Assembly: GCA_035063765.1 (NCBI GenBank)
Contig: JAPSFT010000006.1
Coordinates: forward strand, 186,001 to 250,000
DNA from: Deltaproteobacteria bacterium
GTDB taxonomy: Bacteria > Myxococcota_A > UBA9160 > PR03
Length of the DNA: 64,000 bases
Direction: 5' to 3'
The notes below the pieces were generated by a model. That model saw nothing but the letters and a program-made list of their open reading frames with translations, did no database searches and was not told the origin of the DNA. The translations under genes and the position numbers were made by a program. The first letter of the stretch is position 1, and every line of letters starts with the position of its first letter. This document shows positions 9,316 through 16,651 of this stretch, one piece after another.

Positions 9316-9393
9316 GAACCGGATCTAGGAACTTCTGTAATATCAAACTGTCGCGAATGAAATTGGAATTCGTGGACCTGGAACGGTTTATGA

Positions 9394-9428
9394 TTGACAA
9401 AGATCTGGCTCCAAGTGAAACTGTTTCA
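9394..9428 (+). promoter_or_regulatory. Candidate promoter -35 box with overlapping palindromic operator
   Basis: A perfect TTGACA lies at 9394-9399. About 16 bases later, where the -10 box would be, is the 13-bp palindrome TGAAACTGTTTCA (9416-9428). The -10 match to TATAAT is poor. A dyad at this place would let a repressor block RNA polymerase, and the downstream operon includes a TetR-family gene. The hydrolase start codon is 50 bases further on. Assignment of this site to TetR is inference. Confidence 0.4.
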
Positions 9429-9478
9429 TCATTCAGTTCTTTCATTGCACTCGATCGCTTCGAGCCAAGGAGAGAGAC

Positions 9479-10393
9479 ATGAGCGTGCCCGCCGTCGCCG
9501 ACCCTTCCGCCTCCGGGACCGAGAGGCCCCTCACGTCCACCGCCGCGCGAGGCGTGCGGGTCGTTCCCCGGCTGCCCGACATCGATTTCGCGGACACGAA
9601 CGTGCCGCGTCATTGGCATAGCGGGAGCGCGGGCATCACCGCGTTCTACAACATGTTCACGATCGCCGGACCCGCGATCGAGACCTTCTTCCTGCGCGAC
9701 GCAAAGCGGCTCCTCCCTCGCGTGGAGAACCCGGCCCTCCGCCAGGAGTTCGCCGCCTTCATGCAGCAGGAAGCGTTCCACTCGCGCGTGCACCAGCGGA
9801 CCTACCGCCTCTACGAACACTGGGGCGTCCCCTGGGCGATGGTCGATGCTTTCGTGCGTCGGCTGCTGGGCTGGGTGGAGCGCTTCTCGACCACGAAGCT
9901 CCGCTCGGCCATCGTGGTGGCCGGAGAGCACTTCCTTGGTGAGATGGGGACCCGGGCGTTGACCGATCCGACGGCGTTCGCCGACGCCGACCCGCGCATG
10001 GCGCGCCTCCTGCTCTGGCACTTCTACGAGGAGTGCGAGCACAAGGCGATCTGCTTCGACGCGTTCGTGGACGTCTACGGAGACGGCGTCTCGACATACC
10101 TCCATCGCGTGACGGCGCTCGCCATCGCACTGCTGGTGCTGGGCATCATGGTCCCCGTCCTCGTCTTCCGCCTGCTGCGCGTCGAAGGCGCTGCCTTCCG
10201 CTGGTCGGAGTGGCGTGCCATCGGCCATCACGCGTTCGGTGCAGAAGGGATCTGGCGGGGAAGGGGGTCTTCGATCCTGGCGTTCCTGAAGCCCGGCTTC
10301 CATCCCTGGTCGTACCGCGAGGACTCCCACTACCTCCAGCTCCGCAGCGACCTCGTGCGACCCGAGTGGGCCGAGGCTGCCCACCGCAGCTGA
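9479..10393 (+). CDS. Metal-dependent hydrolase family protein (PF10118)
   Basis: A 304-residue protein with the ferritin-like metal ligand pattern of the PF10118 / COG3687 predicted metal-dependent hydrolases: FMQQEAFHSRVH near residues 97-108 and HFYEECEHK near 181-189, which together provide Glu and His ligands for a di-metal site. A hydrophobic segment, VTALAIALLVLGIMVPVLVF (about residues 210-230), suggests membrane association, as in relatives. The start is secure: AAGGAGAGAGAC directly precedes the ATG. A TetR regulator follows after 66 bases, and the AT-rich upstream region carries two dyads, so autoregulated expression is likely. The physiological substrate is not established for this family. 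Confidence 0.85.
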   Translation: MSVPAVADPSASGTERPLTSTAARGVRVVPRLPDIDFADTNVPRHWHSGSAGITAFYNMFTIAGPAIETFFLRDAKRLLPRVENPALRQEFAAFMQQEAFHSRVHQRTYRLYEHWGVPWAMVDAFVRRLLGWVERFSTTKLRSAIVVAGEHFLGEMGTRALTDPTAFADADPRMARLLLWHFYEECEHKAICFDAFVDVYGDGVSTYLHRVTALAIALLVLGIMVPVLVFRLLRVEGAAFRWSEWRAIGHHAFGAEGIWRGRGSSILAFLKPGFHPWSYREDSHYLQLRSDLVRPEWAEAAHRS

Positions 10394-10459
10394 GCCCGAC
10401 GCGCTCGATCTCGAGGTCGCGCGGGCGCGAGGAGCGGGGGCGCTCGCGCTCCGCGCGGG

Positions 10460-11146
10460 ATGCCAGACCCGGCAAGCCCCTTCGAGGCCACCACCTTGCG
10501 TGTCGGGACGAAGCTCCAGAAGAGCGTGTTGACCCGCCAGCGGATCCTCGCGGCCGCCGAGCGCCGCTTCGCCGAGGCCGGCTTCGACGAGACCCGCATC
10601 GAGGACATCGCCAACGACGCCGGGATCGCGACCTCCGCGGTGCTGTATCACTTCGGCGACAAGCGCGCGCTCCATCGGGCCGTGTTGTCGGACGTGACGG
10701 TCTCCCTGTACGACAGTCTCCATCGCGCCATCGCGGGCCCGGCCGACCTCCCGACGCGGATCGAGGCGACCGTCGAAGCGCTGGTCGACTACGTCTCCCG
10801 CCGGCCCACCGCTGCCTCTCTGGCGGTACGCCAGATCGTCGCGACCGACCCCGAGCAGCGGACCCAGGTCGGTGCCTATGCGACCCGTTTCCTCGACACG
10901 CTGCGGGTCGCGTTCGAGGAGGGTGAGCGCGCCGGCGTCATCCAGCCGATCCACCCGGATCCGTTGCATTTCGTGAGCGCGATCGCCGGAGCCGTCTTGT
11001 TCTACGTGGCGGCTCTCCCCGCCTTCATGCCCGAGCTTCCCTATCCGCACCTGGCTCCCGAGCAGTTGGCGGCGCTCAAGCGCGACGCCATCGCGATCGC
11101 GCAGCGCCTGCTCGGCAGCGAGGCACGGCACACCCACGAGCACTGA
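10460..11146 (+). CDS. TetR/AcrR family transcriptional regulator
   Basis: A 228-residue regulator. The N-terminal helix-turn-helix spans about residues 24-70, with RILAAAERRFAEAGFDETRI followed by IANDAGIATSAVLYHFGDK, the diagnostic TetR signature. The rest is the variable helical ligand-binding and dimerisation domain. It follows the PF10118 hydrolase in the same direction and probably controls that operon through the dyads around 9301-9428. The ligand is unknown, though a hydrophobic or acyl compound would fit the neighbours. The gene converges on the CoA-transferase gene, with a strong hairpin between them. Confidence 0.9.
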   Translation: MPDPASPFEATTLRVGTKLQKSVLTRQRILAAAERRFAEAGFDETRIEDIANDAGIATSAVLYHFGDKRALHRAVLSDVTVSLYDSLHRAIAGPADLPTRIEATVEALVDYVSRRPTAASLAVRQIVATDPEQRTQVGAYATRFLDTLRVAFEEGERAGVIQPIHPDPLHFVSAIAGAVLFYVAALPAFMPELPYPHLAPEQLAALKRDAIAIAQRLLGSEARHTHEH

Positions 11147-11187
11147 ACGATCGTGCGGTGTACGGACCTGGGATGTGGCTGTACCGC

Positions 11188-11217
11188 CGCCTGCCGGGCG
11201 GATGGCTCCGGCAGGCG
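11188..11217. terminator. Bidirectional terminator hairpin between convergent genes
   Basis: CGCCTGCCGG (11188-11197) and CCGGCAGGCG (11208-11217) form a perfect ten-base stem with a ten-base loop. It sits in the 91-base gap between the TetR gene (plus) and the CoA-transferase gene (minus). There is no T-run, as is common in very GC-rich genomes. Confidence 0.55.
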
Positions 11218-11237
11218 CGCGGCCGGAGCGGAACTCC

Positions 11238-12491
11238 TCAGCGCAGAGCGTCCCGGAAGTCCGGGTGTGCGACCTCGATCAGGGCCCGCGCCCGCTGCTC
11301 GTCGGTGCGGCCCGCGAGGCGGGCGATGCCGTGCTCGGTCACGACGTAGTCGACGTCGTAGCGCGTGCTCGTCACCACGGCGCGCTCCGGGAGCGAGCGC
11401 ACGATGCGCGAGTGCTTGCCGCCGGCGGCGGTCGACTCGATGGCGATGATGCGGAGGGCGTCGTCGACGAGCCCCGCGCCGCGGAAGAAGTCGAGCTGCC
11501 CGCCGACTCCCGCCACCTGCTCGCCGCGGATCGTCTCGGCGTCGACCTGTCCGCGAAGGTCGACGCTGATCGCGCTGTTGATGCAGCGCAGGGTCGCGTG
11601 GCGGGCCACCTGGCGCGGGTCGAGCACCTCGTCGGCGCCGCGCACCCTGGCCGCCGGGCTGCCGTCGACGAAGGTGAAGACGGCGGGGTCGATCGAGGCG
11701 ATCGTGCACACGGCGAGGCCGGGGTCGACGCTCTTGCGCGAGCCGTCCGCGCGGCCGGCGACGGCGAGCGAGACGAGCCCCGGGCCGAGCACCTCGGTGT
11801 GGATCCCGAGCGCGCGGCGTTCGAGGAGCGCCACGGCGGCGTCGGGAACCGACCCGATCCCGACCTGGAGCGTCGCCCCGTCGGGCACGAGCTCCGCGAG
11901 ATGGCGGGCGATCGCCGGCGCGTGGGGAGAGGGGGGAACGGGGGTGTCGGCCGCCGCCGGCGCCTGCGCCGGGCACGCGCGCGCGATCGCCTCCACCGGC
12001 ACCTCGCGCCCCGAGCGGGTCCGCGGCATCGCCGGGTCGATCTCGGCGAGGATCGGGAGCCCGCGCGCGATGGCGACGTCGAGGAGCTCCGGCGTGTAGC
12101 CCGCCGCCCACCCGTAGGAGCAGCGGCCCTGGGCGTCGGGCGGCGCGAGCCGCACGAGGACCACGTCGAAGGCCTCGGCGCGGAAGAACGCTCCGCCGCG
12201 CGCGAAGGTGAGGGGCAGGTACTCGCAGAGCCCCGCGGCGGCGAGCGGGCGCGAGGCCGGGGTCGCGAAGGCCGTCCGCATGCGGAAGCGGCCGGTCTGG
12301 CCGAGGGCGAGCCCGCCGAGCGCGCAGACGGCGAGCGTGGCCGCGCCCCGCGTCTCGCTCCGCGCGAGGGCCGCCAGGAGGTCCGTCGGCTCGATCAGGC
12401 CCGCCGCGACGTGCATGCCGTCGCGCACCAGGGCGATGGCCTCGTCGGGCGTGCCCCAGCGCGCCCCGAACGCGCGGGCCGGATCGCTCAC
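11238..12491 (-). CDS. Acetyl-CoA hydrolase / CoA-transferase family protein
   Basis: A 417-residue protein starting at the GTG at 12491, whose first bases overlap the stop of the MaoC-like gene (GTGA). It has the two-domain CoA-transferase architecture of the acetyl-CoA hydrolase / 4-hydroxybutyrate CoA-transferase family. Visible signatures are LQVGIGSVPDA, GIHTEVLGPG (Glu233, in the place of the family's catalytic glutamate) and SGVGGQ-like GVGGQLDFFRGA. The family moves CoA between acyl groups through a glutamyl-CoA thioester. Translational coupling to the hotdog hydratase suggests both handle the same acyl-CoA, but the substrate is unknown. Confidence 0.87.
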   Translation of the reverse strand: MSDPARAFGARWGTPDEAIALVRDGMHVAAGLIEPTDLLAALARSETRGAATLAVCALGGLALGQTGRFRMRTAFATPASRPLAAAGLCEYLPLTFARGGAFFRAEAFDVVLVRLAPPDAQGRCSYGWAAGYTPELLDVAIARGLPILAEIDPAMPRTRSGREVPVEAIARACPAQAPAAADTPVPPSPHAPAIARHLAELVPDGATLQVGIGSVPDAAVALLERRALGIHTEVLGPGLVSLAVAGRADGSRKSVDPGLAVCTIASIDPAVFTFVDGSPAARVRGADEVLDPRQVARHATLRCINSAISVDLRGQVDAETIRGEQVAGVGGQLDFFRGAGLVDDALRIIAIESTAAGGKHSRIVRSLPERAVVTSTRYDVDYVVTEHGIARLAGRTDEQRARALIEVAHPDFRDALR

Positions 12492-13333
12492 GGCGCGCTC
12501 CGGACCCGGGCGGTGCCGGTGATGACCGCACCGCGCGGGCCCGTGCACGCGACGCGCAGCCGGTCGATCCCGGCGGCCCGTCCGGCGACCTCGCCGGTCG
12601 TCACGATCCGGTCCCCCGCGAAGACCGGCAGGCGGATCCGCACGTCGAGGGCCGTCCCCGGGATCGCCGCCGCTCCGTAGCGGCGCTGGAGCAGGTCGAA
12701 GACGTAGGCGAGGAAGAGCGTGCCCGTCGCGATCGAGGCGGGGAGGCCGACCGCCCGCGCCACCTCGTCGTCGGTGTGGAAGTTGACCTCGCCCTCGGGC
12801 TCGTAGAGGATCATCGCCTCGCGGGTCATCACGCGTTCGAGGGGCGCGAGGGTCTCGAGGGCCGGACCTTCCGGGAGCGCGGGCTCGCGCGGCGCCGGCC
12901 GCACGCCCTGGTCGGCCACCCGCTCCGAGTAGACGACGACCCCGGTGGTGACGCCGGTGGCGATCCGGGTGCCGGCGTCGTCCCGGGTCTCGGTGTCGAT
13001 CTCGACGTAGCGGCGCCCCTTGTGGACCCACTTGGCCGCCGCGCGGCCGCGTACGGTGAGGGTCGAGCCGAGGCGCGGCAGCGCATACACTTCGAGGCGT
13101 TGAGCGGCGTGGACCGACTGCGAGATGTCGTAGTGGCGGTCCGCGAGGTTGACGCCGTCGGCGGCGAGGAGCGAGACCGGAGCGAAGGGCCCCGGGGCCT
13201 GCTGGGTCGCCTGGAGGTGCCGCGAGACGGTCTTCTCGTCGAGCGCGTAGGAGAAGGAGCCCACGTCGGCGCCCGGCTCGATCGCGTCGAAGGGGACGGT
13301 CGCACGGCCGCGGGCGTCGGGGAGCTTCGTCAT
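12488..13333 (-). CDS. MaoC-like double-hotdog dehydratase/hydratase
   Basis: A 281-residue protein with two tandem hotdog domains, roughly residues 10-140 and 165-275, as in MaoC-type (R)-specific enoyl-CoA hydratases and related FAS1N/HTD2-like proteins. The C-terminal half contains NFHTDDEVAR followed by ATGTLFLAYVFDLL, resembling the region carrying the hydratase Asp/His active-site pair. Its stop overlaps the GTG start of the CoA-transferase gene, so the two are translated together. Likely role: hydration or dehydration of an acyl-CoA in a lipid pathway. The substrate cannot be read from the sequence. Confidence 0.82.
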   Translation of the reverse strand: MTKLPDARGRATVPFDAIEPGADVGSFSYALDEKTVSRHLQATQQAPGPFAPVSLLAADGVNLADRHYDISQSVHAAQRLEVYALPRLGSTLTVRGRAAAKWVHKGRRYVEIDTETRDDAGTRIATGVTTGVVVYSERVADQGVRPAPREPALPEGPALETLAPLERVMTREAMILYEPEGEVNFHTDDEVARAVGLPASIATGTLFLAYVFDLLQRRYGAAAIPGTALDVRIRLPVFAGDRIVTTGEVAGRAAGIDRLRVACTGPRGAVITGTARVRSAP

Positions 13334-13430
13334 GACGGTCGATCCTATCAGATCCGCGCCCGGCTAAAGACGGCCCCTCCCGCTTCCGATGCGCTCGCGA
13401 CACGCCCTTCCCGCCCTTCCGAGAAGCCCC

Positions 13431-13556
13431 ATGCGCGCCCCGTCCGCCCCCGTCCTGCTCGTCACCTGCACCCGCTGCCGGCGCCTGCACGCCCCCGTCG
13501 AGATCGAGAGATCCCACCCCCTCTGCCTTCGCTGTACGCCCCCGCGCGCCCGTTGA
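13431..13556 (+). CDS. Tiny zinc-ribbon-like protein (CxxC-15-CxxC)
   Basis: A 41-residue ORF with ATG at 13431 and a GAGAAG site five bases upstream; an in-frame ATG at 13389 would add 14 residues. The product contains CTRCRRLHAP and, 15 residues after the second cysteine, CLRC: two CxxC knuckles, as in minimal zinc ribbons. It lies between the divergent MaoC-like gene and the end of the MFS-HEAT gene. No family is recognised. The paired knuckles make chance less likely, but the ORF is short and Cys codons are not rare in this composition. Confidence 0.4.
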   Translation: MRAPSAPVLLVTCTRCRRLHAPVEIERSHPLCLRCTPPRAR

Positions 13557-13580
13557 GCGCGTCGCGGTGGCCCCGAAGCA

Positions 13581-16500
13581 TCAGGCGCCGCCCGCCGCGC
13601 GCTCCTCCACCCGCCGCAGGCGTTCGGCCAGCACGCGCAGGAGGTCGAAGGCCAGCTCCGGCATCTCGTGGACGAGCTCGCGCAGGCGCGCGCCGGCCAG
13701 CACCAGCACGCGCGCGTCGCTCGCCGCCACGACCGTGGCGCTGCGCGGCGCACCGTCGAACACCGCCATCTCCCCGAAGTAGGAGCCGGCGCCGAGCGCG
13801 TTGACGCGCTCCTCGCGCGCCGTCCCCGCCTGCTTGACGACGTCGACGGCCCCTTCGACGAGCAGGTAGAGCTCGTCGCCGGGCTCACCCTCGCGCACGA
13901 TCACCTCGCCCTTCAGGTACTCGACCTCGCGCGCGATCCGCTCCACGGCCTGGAGCCGCTCGAGCGACAACGCGGAGAGCAGCGAGACCTGCCGCAGCGC
14001 CAGGAGGTGCTTCATCGTCACGATCTCCTCCGGGTCGGCGCCCGAGTCTGCCGCGGCATGCGCCGCGCGGCGAACCCAGGGGGCGGGATGGGCCGCGGCG
14101 CGTGCGAGCGCCTCGGCCGCCGTGCGCGGGGGCGCCCCGAGCCGCCGCAGCGGCCCGAGCTTCTCCTCGACCGGCGCGAGCTCGAGCAGCACGGCGAGCG
14201 CCTGCGAGGCCTCGCGATCCCCGAGGTGCGTCAGCACCTCGAGCGCGTCGGCGCGCGCGCGGCCCGGGGCGTGCCGGAGGGCGCGCTCCACGCTGCGCAC
14301 GACCGGCCCGTCCTCGAGCCGCGCGAGGGCCTGGAGGGCGAGCCGCAGCGCGCGCGCGAAGGCGTCGGCGCAGGCGGCGGGCAGGAAGCGCGCGGCGACG
14401 GCTGCACCGGCGCTGGCGCCGGCGGGCTCGAAGCCCGCGCGCGCGAGCAGGAGCGACTCCCAGGCCTCGCGCACGTGCGCCGCGTAGGCCGCGCGCAGCC
14501 AGCCGCGCGCCTCGGCCGCCCCGCTGCCGGCGAGCGCGCGCAGGCCCGCCGCGACGGCGTGCTCCTCGGGCGCGTCGAGCGCGGCGCGCGCGGCCCGCGC
14601 ACCGGCGGCCCCGCCCCTTTCGAGCGCCCGGACGGCCGCGGTGCGCACCTCGCGCACGGGGTCGCGCAGCCCCCGGGCGAGCGAGGCCATGGCCTCGTCG
14701 CCCGGCTGGCTGCCGAGCAGGGGCAGCGCCGCGCGGCGCACCGAGGCGTCGGGGTCGGCGGCGGCCGCGAGCAGCGCGGCGATCGGTGGCAGCGCGCCCG
14801 GATCCGCCGCCCGCGCGAGCGCAGCAAGCGCCGCGGCGCGCAGGCGGGGCTCGGGATCGGCCAGGCGGCCCGCCGCCTGCGCCGCGAGCGCGGGCGGGAG
14901 CACCTCGAGCGCCGCCAGCGCAGACGCCGGATCCGCGAGCATCGCGCCGAGCACCCCGGCGCCGTCCGCTCCGAGCCGTGCGGCGGCCGCGGCGCGCACG
15001 CGCGCCGCGGGGTCGGTGAGGCGCGCCCGGAGCAGCGCCTCGAGCGCTGCGTCCGTGCGGAGCGGCTCGGGGAGCGCGACGACCGCGGCCCGGCGTACCT
15101 CGGGCTCGGGATCCGCGAGGCCGTCGAGCCAGGGCGCGCGGTTGCCGTCGTCGCCGGCCACGGCGAGCGCCGCGAGGCAGCCCGCCCGCACCCGCGCGCT
15201 CGGGTGCGCGAGCCCCGTACGGACGACGCCGGCGAAGCCCTGGGCCGCGAGCGGCGCGGCCAGCTCGAGCAGCGCCTGCCCGGCGCGCTCGCCGGGCTCG
15301 TGGAGCAGGGGCTCCCAGAGGGTCGCGAGCTCCGCCAGCTCGCGCGGGCCCAGCTCGCCGCGCAGCTCGCGCAGGTCGAGCCGGCCGGCGCGCAGCTCGG
15401 CGGCCAGCGCGCGCAGGTACTCGCGGCGCACCCGCAGGTTGGCGAGCAGGTAGAGCGCCGCGAGCGCGAGGCCCGTTGCGGCCAGGACCGGCAGCTCCAC
15501 GTGCCCCACGGCGAGCAGGACGACACCGGCGAGCGACATGCCGGAGTAGATCACGATGCCCTCGAGGAAGGCGCGCACCCGCGCGCGGAAGCGTCCCGGC
15601 AGGGCGTTGTAGGAGAGGTTGCGGATGGGGCCTGCGAGCGCGTTCTCGAGCAGCTCGCGGTTGGCGCGAGCGGCCACCGCCGCGGGCAGCCGGGGGTCGA
15701 CGAGCAGGCCCAGGAAGGCGCCGAGCGTCAGCACGGGATGGAGCAGGTTCGCGCTCGGCACGCCGAGCCGGCGGATCCCCCACGGCGCGAGGAGCTCCAC
15801 GGCGATCTCGACGCCGTTGCTCGCGGCCAGGTAGAGCGCCAGGAAGCGGGCCAGCGCCCGCTCGTCCGGGAACGCGTCGGCCAGCACCGCCGAGTAGAGG
15901 TACTGCATCGCGAAGAGCGCGAGCACCATCGCCAGCGCCGAGACCGTGAGCCAGCGCCCGAGCGGCGAGCGCCGCAGATAGCGCGCGGCGGCGCGCATGC
16001 CGGCGACCGAGGTCTCGTCCTCCTCGGCGGCGGCGAGCGGGCGCCAGGCTGCCAGGCGACGGCGGCCGGCGAGCGCGAGCGCGCCGAGCCCGGCCAGCGC
16101 ACCCGCCCAGCCCCAGAGCAGCGCCGTGGGGTCGAGGCGCGCCAGCACGCCGATCGCGGCGGCGCCGCCGAGCGCGCCCCCCACGCTCATCCCGACCGTG
16201 AGGAGCGGCACGAGACGCTTGGCCGCGAGCGTGTCGAAGCAGTCGCCGGCGAAGGTCCAGTAGTGGCTCGTGAGCACCGCCTGGGCCGCGAAGTAGACGC
16301 ACAGGAGCGCCGGCAGGGCGGCCTCCTGGCCGAGCCACAGCGCCGCCGCCGCGCCGCCGACGCCGAGCGCCGCGGCGAACGCCAGCTCGGCCAGCACGCG
16401 GTCGTTGCGCGCGCGCCCGACCCGCAGCGCGTAGAGCAGCGAGGCGCCGACGGTGACGGCCGACGCGAGCACGAAGGTCGCGGGCAGCCGTGCGGCGCCG

Positions 16501-16643
16501 AGCCGCGCCAGGAACAGCGCCTCCGCGCCGGCCAGCCCCATCGTCTGCGCCAGGGTCAGGAGCCCGCCGAAGGCGGCGAACCACGCGAAGCGCTCGCGCT
16601 CGGCGCGGCGCACCGCGGGGACGAGCCGCCAGGGCGCCTCCAC
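13581..16643 (-). CDS. MFS-like (nucleotide transporter-type) membrane protein with HEAT repeats and cyclic-nucleotide-binding domain
   Basis: A 1020-residue protein from the GTG at 16643, eight bases after the stop of the MMPL gene. Residues about 20-410 are a polytopic membrane domain resembling MFS or ATP/ADP-antiporter-type carriers. Residues about 430-860 are HEAT-like repeats with recurring units of the form LADPxPxVRxAAxxAL. Residues about 890-1010 form a cNMP-binding fold with VIVREGEPGDELYLLVEGAV and the phosphate-binding cassette FGEMAVFDGAPRSATVV, including its arginine. Such three-part proteins are known in related bacteria, but their substrate is not established. Same operon as the LolA-like and MMPL genes, so a role in envelope lipid traffic is an inference. 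Confidence 0.8.
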   Translation of the reverse strand: MEAPWRLVPAVRRAERERFAWFAAFGGLLTLAQTMGLAGAEALFLARLGAARLPATFVLASAVTVGASLLYALRVGRARNDRVLAELAFAAALGVGGAAAALWLGQEAALPALLCVYFAAQAVLTSHYWTFAGDCFDTLAAKRLVPLLTVGMSVGGALGGAAAIGVLARLDPTALLWGWAGALAGLGALALAGRRRLAAWRPLAAAEEDETSVAGMRAAARYLRRSPLGRWLTVSALAMVLALFAMQYLYSAVLADAFPDERALARFLALYLAASNGVEIAVELLAPWGIRRLGVPSANLLHPVLTLGAFLGLLVDPRLPAAVAARANRELLENALAGPIRNLSYNALPGRFRARVRAFLEGIVIYSGMSLAGVVLLAVGHVELPVLAATGLALAALYLLANLRVRREYLRALAAELRAGRLDLRELRGELGPRELAELATLWEPLLHEPGERAGQALLELAAPLAAQGFAGVVRTGLAHPSARVRAGCLAALAVAGDDGNRAPWLDGLADPEPEVRRAAVVALPEPLRTDAALEALLRARLTDPAARVRAAAAARLGADGAGVLGAMLADPASALAALEVLPPALAAQAAGRLADPEPRLRAAALAALARAADPGALPPIAALLAAAADPDASVRRAALPLLGSQPGDEAMASLARGLRDPVREVRTAAVRALERGGAAGARAARAALDAPEEHAVAAGLRALAGSGAAEARGWLRAAYAAHVREAWESLLLARAGFEPAGASAGAAVAARFLPAACADAFARALRLALQALARLEDGPVVRSVERALRHAPGRARADALEVLTHLGDREASQALAVLLELAPVEEKLGPLRRLGAPPRTAAEALARAAAHPAPWVRRAAHAAADSGADPEEIVTMKHLLALRQVSLLSALSLERLQAVERIAREVEYLKGEVIVREGEPGDELYLLVEGAVDVVKQAGTAREERVNALGAGSYFGEMAVFDGAPRSATVVAASDARVLVLAGARLRELVHEMPELAFDLLRVLAERLRRVEERAAGGA

Positions 16644-16651
16644 CCGGCCGC

